This document shows positions 59,375 through 64,000 of a DNA stretch of 64,000 nt, piece after piece (position 1 is the stretch's first letter; each line of letters begins with the position of its first letter). Below the pieces are notes generated by a model. It was not told the DNA's origin. It saw only the letters and a program-made list of their open reading frames with translations, and did not search any database. This DNA is from Bog-159 sp963818855 (GTDB lineage: Bacteria; Acidobacteriota; Terriglobia; Bryobacterales; Bryobacteraceae): the NCBI GenBank assembly GCA_963818855.1, contig CAWFUH010000012.1:301627-365626 (forward strand), written 5' to 3'. Position numbers and translations under genes: made by a program.

Positions 59375-61114
59375 ATGCTGCGCGTGGTCATTTTTGTCAG
59401 TCTGCTGCCTTTCGCGCTGCTCTCCGGGCAGACGCCGGACCCTGCGCTGGTGGACGTTCAATCGCTCGTCGATACTGGCAAATTAAACGAGGCCGAGACC
59501 GCTTTGCGGCGGTATCTGGAGGCTCACCAGAGCTCGCCGGATGCGCACTACCTGCTCGCGTACATTCTGTTCCGGGAAGGAAATCCAAAGCCTTCGCTGG
59601 CTGAATATACGGAGGGCGCGCGCTACAGGGCGCCTAACGCACTGGACCTGGAAGCGATCGGCAGCGATTACCTGCTTCTGGAGAACTACCCGGCGGCGGA
59701 CGAGTGGCTGACTAAGGCGGTGGAGTCGGCCCCCGGTGATGCGTCCGCCAGATATTACCTGGGGCGCGCCAAATACAACGAGAAGCGCTTCGCGGATGCC
59801 GTCCGCATCTTTACCGAATGCCTGGCGCTGGATCCGCGGAACGCCAAGGCGGCGGACTACCTGGGGCGTTCTTATGAAGCGCTGGGCAAGAGCGAAGAAG
59901 CTCTCGCAGCGTACCGTCGGGCGGTCGCGCTGGACGCCGGCGCCGCGCCCGGAAATGCCGAACCGTACCTCGATCTGGGCACGCTGCTGGTGGAGAACGG
60001 CCAGCCGGGCGATGCCCTCGCGTATCTTCAGCAGGCGGCCGGGATCGCGCCCGGCGATTGGCGCGTTCACCGTGGGCTGGGGAAGGCCTATTTGCAGTTG
60101 AATCGGCTGCCGGAAGCCCGCGCCGAGCTACGCAAGGCCGTGTCACTCGCCCCAGAGAACGCTCCCCTCCATTTCCTGCTGGCCCAGGCATTGCGAAAGA
60201 GTGGGATGGAAGACCAGGCGCGCGCCGAAACCGAACGCTACAACGCGCTCACGGGTGCGCACTCTTCGCCCGACAGCCCGCTGGCGGAAGCGCGATCGCT
60301 GCTTCAATCAGGCAAATTGGACGAAGCTGAGCGGGTAGCTCGCCGGTATCTCGAAATACACCGCAGCTCCGCCGATGGGCACTATCTGCTCGGCTATATC
60401 CTGTTCAAGAAACAAGACCCAAAATCGTCGCTGGCTGAATACACCGAGGCCGCGCGGTACCGCACGCCGGGCGCGGCGGAGCTGGAAGCGGTAGCCGGCG
60501 ATTATGTGTTGTTGAAGGATTATCCGGACGCCGATAAGTGGTTCACGAAGGCAGTAGAATGGAATCCGAAAGACGCACTTGGCTGGTACTATCTGGGCCG
60601 CACCAAGTACAACGAAAACAGGTTTGAGGAAGCCGCCGGCGCGTTCGAGCAGTGTTTGAAGTTAGATCCCCGGAATGTCAAAGCGGAGGACAACCTTGGA
60701 CTGTCTTTGGAAGGCCTGGATCAAATCGAGAAGGCCCTGGCCGCCTATCGTACGGCCATCGATTGGCAGAAGGATGCGCAGGACCAGAACGACGGACCCT
60801 TGCTTGACCTGGGCAGTCTGCTGGTGAACACTGATCGCCCGGAAGAAGGGCTGCCGTACCTGCTGGAGGCGGCGCGGATCTCCCCGGAGGATTATCGGAT
60901 TCATCGGCAATTGGGCAAGGCCTACGCGCACCTGAATCAGTTGGAGAAGGCCAGAAGTGAGTTGGAGAAGGCCGTGCAACTTGCCCCGCAGAACGCGCCC
61001 GTGCATTTTATGTTGTCACAGGTTTACAGAAGACAGGGGCTGCTGGACAAAGCTAAGTTCGAGAGTGAGCGGTACACGGCGCTTACAGGCACGCGGTCGT
61101 CGGCAGAGAATTAG
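59375..61114 (+). CDS. Exported TPR protein made of two duplicated halves
   Basis: A 579-residue protein with signal peptide MLRVVIFVSLLPFALLSGQ. The rest is TPR helices arranged as two homologous halves with a period near 278 residues: SLVDTGKLNEAETALRRYLE versus SLLQSGKLDEAERVARRYLE, and AHYLLAYILFREGNPKPSLA versus GHYLLGYILFKKQDPKSSLA. It is a protein-interaction scaffold in the periplasm or at the outer membrane, probably serving the cytochromes or receptor encoded upstream. A small exported protein follows after 9 bp. Confidence 0.85.
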   Translation: MLRVVIFVSLLPFALLSGQTPDPALVDVQSLVDTGKLNEAETALRRYLEAHQSSPDAHYLLAYILFREGNPKPSLAEYTEGARYRAPNALDLEAIGSDYLLLENYPAADEWLTKAVESAPGDASARYYLGRAKYNEKRFADAVRIFTECLALDPRNAKAADYLGRSYEALGKSEEALAAYRRAVALDAGAAPGNAEPYLDLGTLLVENGQPGDALAYLQQAAGIAPGDWRVHRGLGKAYLQLNRLPEARAELRKAVSLAPENAPLHFLLAQALRKSGMEDQARAETERYNALTGAHSSPDSPLAEARSLLQSGKLDEAERVARRYLEIHRSSADGHYLLGYILFKKQDPKSSLAEYTEAARYRTPGAAELEAVAGDYVLLKDYPDADKWFTKAVEWNPKDALGWYYLGRTKYNENRFEEAAGAFEQCLKLDPRNVKAEDNLGLSLEGLDQIEKALAAYRTAIDWQKDAQDQNDGPLLDLGSLLVNTDRPEEGLPYLLEAARISPEDYRIHRQLGKAYAHLNQLEKARSELEKAVQLAPQNAPVHFMLSQVYRRQGLLDKAKFESERYTALTGTRSSAEN

Positions 61115-61123
61115 GAGACACTT

Positions 61124-61615
61124 ATGAAGAGATGGCTGGTCACGGTAGCGGCAGCGGCGTGCTTAGCGTTGCCGTCTTTGGCTCAACACAAAACTTTTAT
61201 ACAGGCCGAATTGCTCAAGACGGTAAAGGCGAAGAGCGCTCAGGCGGGTGATCCTGTCAAGGCGCGCGTGGTGGCAGCCGTGGTTCTGCCCGGCGGAGTT
61301 ACCATTCCTGAGGGCGCGGTGCTGTTCGGCGAAGTGCGGGCGGCGGATCCGAACTCCGTCAGCATTTCATTCGGACAGGTGGAGATAAAGGGAAACAAGA
61401 CGCCGCTCAGCCTCTCGATCCGGGCGGCCATGATGCCCAACGGCCCGCAGAACCATGTCAACGGGGTGGCTGCGCAGGCGGGCGCGGTCATCGGGATGCC
61501 GGGAGTGACTCTGCAGGTGGACGATTCGGCGCAGCATGCATCGAAATTTGCTTCGAGCGGGAAGGAGCTGCAGCTTAAGCAGGGGCTGCAGTTTATGCTG
61601 GGCGTGCCGGAGTAA
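61124..61615 (+). CDS. Small exported protein of a common acidobacterial type, function unknown
   Basis: 163 residues with signal peptide MKRWLVTVAAAACLALPSLAQ. The mature part has FIQAELLKTVKAKSAQAGDP, then VVLPGGVTIPEGAVLFGEV, a pattern of small beta-rich exported proteins frequent in Acidobacteria; I know no function. TAGGAGA precedes the start, and the gene lies 9 bp behind the TPR gene, so it is probably the last gene of that transcript. Confidence 0.75.
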   Translation: MKRWLVTVAAAACLALPSLAQHKTFIQAELLKTVKAKSAQAGDPVKARVVAAVVLPGGVTIPEGAVLFGEVRAADPNSVSISFGQVEIKGNKTPLSLSIRAAMMPNGPQNHVNGVAAQAGAVIGMPGVTLQVDDSAQHASKFASSGKELQLKQGLQFMLGVPE

Positions 61616-61972
61616 CCCACTACCGAGCCGCGCGCGTCATCAAGTCGTGCTCCAAATAAGCTACCCTAAAATCGGCTGACCAGACGCTTAGTTCCCGAAC
61701 GCTGGATACGGGAAGCCGGGCTGTGATTTTTGACCATAGGCGACAACTCGTCATCGTGGACCGCCGGACCCTGGGGCGTATTTCAGTACGAATCGCCTTA
61801 TCAGCGCCCCAGCTCATCCTCGATGAGCGCATTAGCGTGTTAACCATGCGTCTTGATGGCCCCGTGACTCCGGACATGGTGTGCGCTTGGGAATCGGCAG
61901 GGGCGTCTTCCCTCTAAGCAGGCGAGTGTGATCTAATTGGCAGGTGTTAATCCAACTGTCAAAGGAGTCTGT
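61616..61972. other. Intergenic stretch before the alpha/beta hydrolase
   Basis: About 350 bp. A forward frame (61723-61917) and a reverse frame (61620-61877) are open but contain nothing recognisable. The ribosome site AAAGGAG of the next gene is at 61961-61967. Confidence 0.45.
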
Positions 61973-62797
61973 ATGCCTACTATTACCACCAAGGACGGCG
62001 TTGAGATCTTTTACAAGGACTGGGGTTCGGGGCAGCCGATCGTGTTCAGCCATGGCTGGCCGCTTTCGGCGGATGACTGGGATAACCAGATGATGTTCTT
62101 TCTGGGCAAGGGGTATCGCGTGATCGCGCATGACCGACGTGGGCATGGGCGCTCGACGCAGGTGGCCGATGGGCACGATATGGACCATTACGCGGATGAC
62201 CTGGCGGCGCTTACGGCGCATCTGGATTTGAAAGATGCGATCCATGTTGGGCACTCGACCGGCGGTGGTGAGGTAGTGCACTATCTGGCCCGGCGTGGGC
62301 AACAGGACGTGTACAAGGCTGCGATTATTAGCGCGGTGCCGCCGCTGATGTTGAAGACGGATGCCAATCCGCAGGGCCTGCCGAAGTCTGTGTTTGACGA
62401 TCTGCAGGCGCAGCTTGCGGCGAATCGGTCGAAGTTCTATCGCGACCTGCCGGAGGGGCCTTTCTATGGATTTAACCGGCCGGGGGTGAAATCCGTTGAG
62501 GCCACCATTGCAAATTGGTGGCGGCAGGGGATGATGGGCGGCGCCAAGGCTCACTATGACGGGATTGTGGCCTTCTCGCAGACGGACTTTGCGGAGGACC
62601 TGAAGAAGATCACGATTCCGGTGCTGGTGATGCATAGCGAAGACGACCAGATCGTTCCGTATGTGGCGGCGGGACCGAAGTCGGCAAAGCTGCTGAAGAA
62701 TGGGACGCTGATTACGTATAAGGATTTTCCGCATGGCATGCCTACTACGCAGGCGGAAAAGATCAACGCCGACCTGCTGGCATTCCTCAAGAGGTGA
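61973..62797 (+). CDS. Alpha/beta hydrolase, non-haem chloroperoxidase/arylesterase-like
   Basis: 274 cytosolic residues from the ATG at 61973 (AAAGGAG upstream; the longer frame from 61937 lacks a site). The fold and family show in IVFSHGWPLSADDWDNQMMF, RRGHGRST, the nucleophile elbow GHSTGGG with Ser95, acid Asp225 in HSEDDQIVP and His254 in FPHGMP. This group was first described as cofactor-free haloperoxidases; the physiological activity is more likely an esterase or perhydrolase. It stands alone, convergent with a broken metallo-hydrolase gene. Confidence 0.9.
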   Translation: MPTITTKDGVEIFYKDWGSGQPIVFSHGWPLSADDWDNQMMFFLGKGYRVIAHDRRGHGRSTQVADGHDMDHYADDLAALTAHLDLKDAIHVGHSTGGGEVVHYLARRGQQDVYKAAIISAVPPLMLKTDANPQGLPKSVFDDLQAQLAANRSKFYRDLPEGPFYGFNRPGVKSVEATIANWWRQGMMGGAKAHYDGIVAFSQTDFAEDLKKITIPVLVMHSEDDQIVPYVAAGPKSAKLLKNGTLITYKDFPHGMPTTQAEKINADLLAFLKR

Positions 62798-62818
62798 AGA
62801 TATAGCTTCTAGATGATC

Positions 62819-63776
62819 TCAAACGCCCTGGTATACGAGCGCAACAAAGTCACTCGGGTTCTGGAACAGGTTGCCCCATACCGCGTCATATCGCGCTCCA
62901 GGCTTAGCAACGACAACTTCGGGCAAGGACTTACCCTGTTTTTTTAGGGCAGCAACGTCATCGCGGATCTCAACCAACACGTCACGGAATAGAACCAGGT
63001 CGGCTTTATTTCCCACGGCTCCGTGCCCGGGAATGACGATCGTCTTATCGGTCACTCTTGCGATGTTCGCTTCTGCCGCGCGTATCTGGCCGTCGATGCT
63101 GCCTCCCGTCCAGTAGTCGATAAAGGGGTAATCGCGGTTCCAGAAGGTGTCTCCGGTGTGGAGAATGTCGGCCTCAACAAAGTGCACGGAGATATCAGAG
63201 TCCGTGTGGGCAGGCTGGTAGTGCTTCAGCATCAGGGTGGTGTTGTTGGCATGTAGAGTGTGTTCGTCTTTAAAGACGGTGGAGGGAATCGCACCCGCCG
63301 GTGCGGCTGGGAAAGTGTACCTAAAGTTGCCTTCGACGCGCGTGGCCTGGGAAAGATGTTTACGCGTGTTCTCGTGCGCCAGGATACCGGCTCCGGCTTC
63401 ATGACCCACTCGTTGCCGCCGGTATGGTCGAAGTGCCAGTGGGTGTTGATCAATTGTTTGATGGGATCTGCGTTGATGCTCGCGAGGGCTTCAGTGACGT
63501 GCGGACGTGCGGTAATGATTTCCGCATCAACCAGCAGCTTTCGTCAGGGCCAGTGAGAACGGCGATATTTCCACCAGGGCCCAAAAGGACGCCGATGTTG
63601 CGGCGAAGGTTTTGAACCGTGACTTTCGCTGTGGCGGCTTCTTTGAACGCTCCTACAACGATGCCTTCTGTTGCGGCCATCAGGTAACTTGGAGCAAAGC
63701 AAGCTGCGGCTACCGTCAGACCTCCGGCAGCGAGAAACTGACGACGTGAAATGTCGAGTGACCCTTCGGTAACCAT
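62819..63776 (-). pseudogene. Tat-exported MBL-fold metallo-hydrolase, two frameshifts
   Basis: Three minus-strand frames together encode one protein of about 320 residues: first SRRQFLAAGGLTVAAAC (Tat signal) to VLTGPDE; then KLLVDAEIITARPHVTEALA and THWHFDHTGGNEW (zinc-binding HxHxDH) in a second frame; then HEAGAGILAHENTRKHLSQA to the end (HTGDTFWNRDYPF, IVIPGHGAV) in a third. Shifts lie near 63545 and 63405. Content is otherwise intact, so the mutations are recent or sequencing errors. AGGAGA lies upstream of the ATG at 63776. Confidence 0.82.
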
Positions 63777-64000
63777 CTTAAGATTCTCCTCTCGCTTTCG
63801 CCTTAAATTTTAGTCAGCATCTTTGGCCTTTGCGCGTAAATCTAGAACAAAATCATTCCTCGATCCCTTGGCGAATGGCGGAATGATGCCTCTTGTCCTC
63901 TTATTGCTCGCGGTCTATTGTAACTCGGAAATTATAGTGGCTCTGAATCCGGGATGAGCGATAAATCTATAGCGCCGTATCGACAGTGCTCCGCGCACAG
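63777..64000. other. Upstream region of the MBL-fold gene to window end
   Basis: About 220 bp, more AT-rich than average. It should contain the minus-strand promoter of the MBL-fold gene. No gene is seen. Confidence 0.4.

Overview
The window looks like chromosomal DNA of an acidobacterium of the Solibacter/Bryobacter type. This is inferred from protein families I recognise, with no database search: a TIGR03437 C-terminal domain protein, ADOP-type (MacB/FtsX-like) permeases paired with PadR regulators, Oar-like TonB-dependent receptors with an N-terminal carboxypeptidase-regulatory domain, GloVer-repeat and choice-of-anchor-P exported proteins, and many TPR proteins. The DNA is GC-rich, gene-dense in blocks, and studded with pseudogenes.

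Layout. 0-9.7 kb: exported TIGR03437 protein, RhaT-like sugar/H+ symporter, rhomboid protease, small basic exported peptide, tRNA-Thr(TGT) beside a broken YHS-domain gene, two Cys-containing secreted proteins (one probably a clan GH-A-like glycosidase), and a P-loop ATPase. 9.7-13.1 kb: mostly debris (IS110 transposase remnant, ADOP fragment, GloVer-repeat pseudogene) around an intact serine hydrolase. 13.1-16.1 kb: ADOP permease with its PadR regulator. 16.2-19.1 kb: complete arsenic operon arsR-arsM-acr3-arsC behind a consensus promoter that overlaps a palindromic operator. 19.2-21.3 kb: NarL-type two-component system. 21.6-39.4 kb: glycan and protein degradation (GH20 hexosaminidase, GH63/MGH1-like hydrolase, GH38 mannosidase, S53 peptidase) with an Oar-like receptor and a choice-of-anchor-P protein. 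39.5-42 kb: second ADOP permease.

42.1-49.45 kb is the most dynamic stretch. Two complementary halves of one hicB-like gene lie 7.15 kb apart on the minus strand. Between them are an ISL3 transposase fragment, a VOC protein with decayed duplicates, a 1.9-kb unit (PIN toxin, antitoxin, tyrosine recombinase) bounded by an 18-bp direct repeat, and a third ADOP permease with its PadR regulator. I read this as an insertion into hicB.

49.5-61.6 kb is a coherent export/redox locus: seven-haem cytochrome c with TPRs, a membrane-bound winged-helix/TPR regulator divergent from an Oar-like receptor, a second seven-haem cytochrome fused to a parvulin-like domain and TPRs, an internally duplicated TPR protein and a small exported protein. 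61.9-63.8 kb: chloroperoxidase-like alpha/beta hydrolase and a twice-frameshifted Tat-exported metallo-beta-lactamase-fold gene.

A 41-43 bp double-hairpin repeat with compensatory stem changes occurs in intergenic DNA throughout. One copy supplies the last residues and stop codon of the winged-helix/TPR gene.
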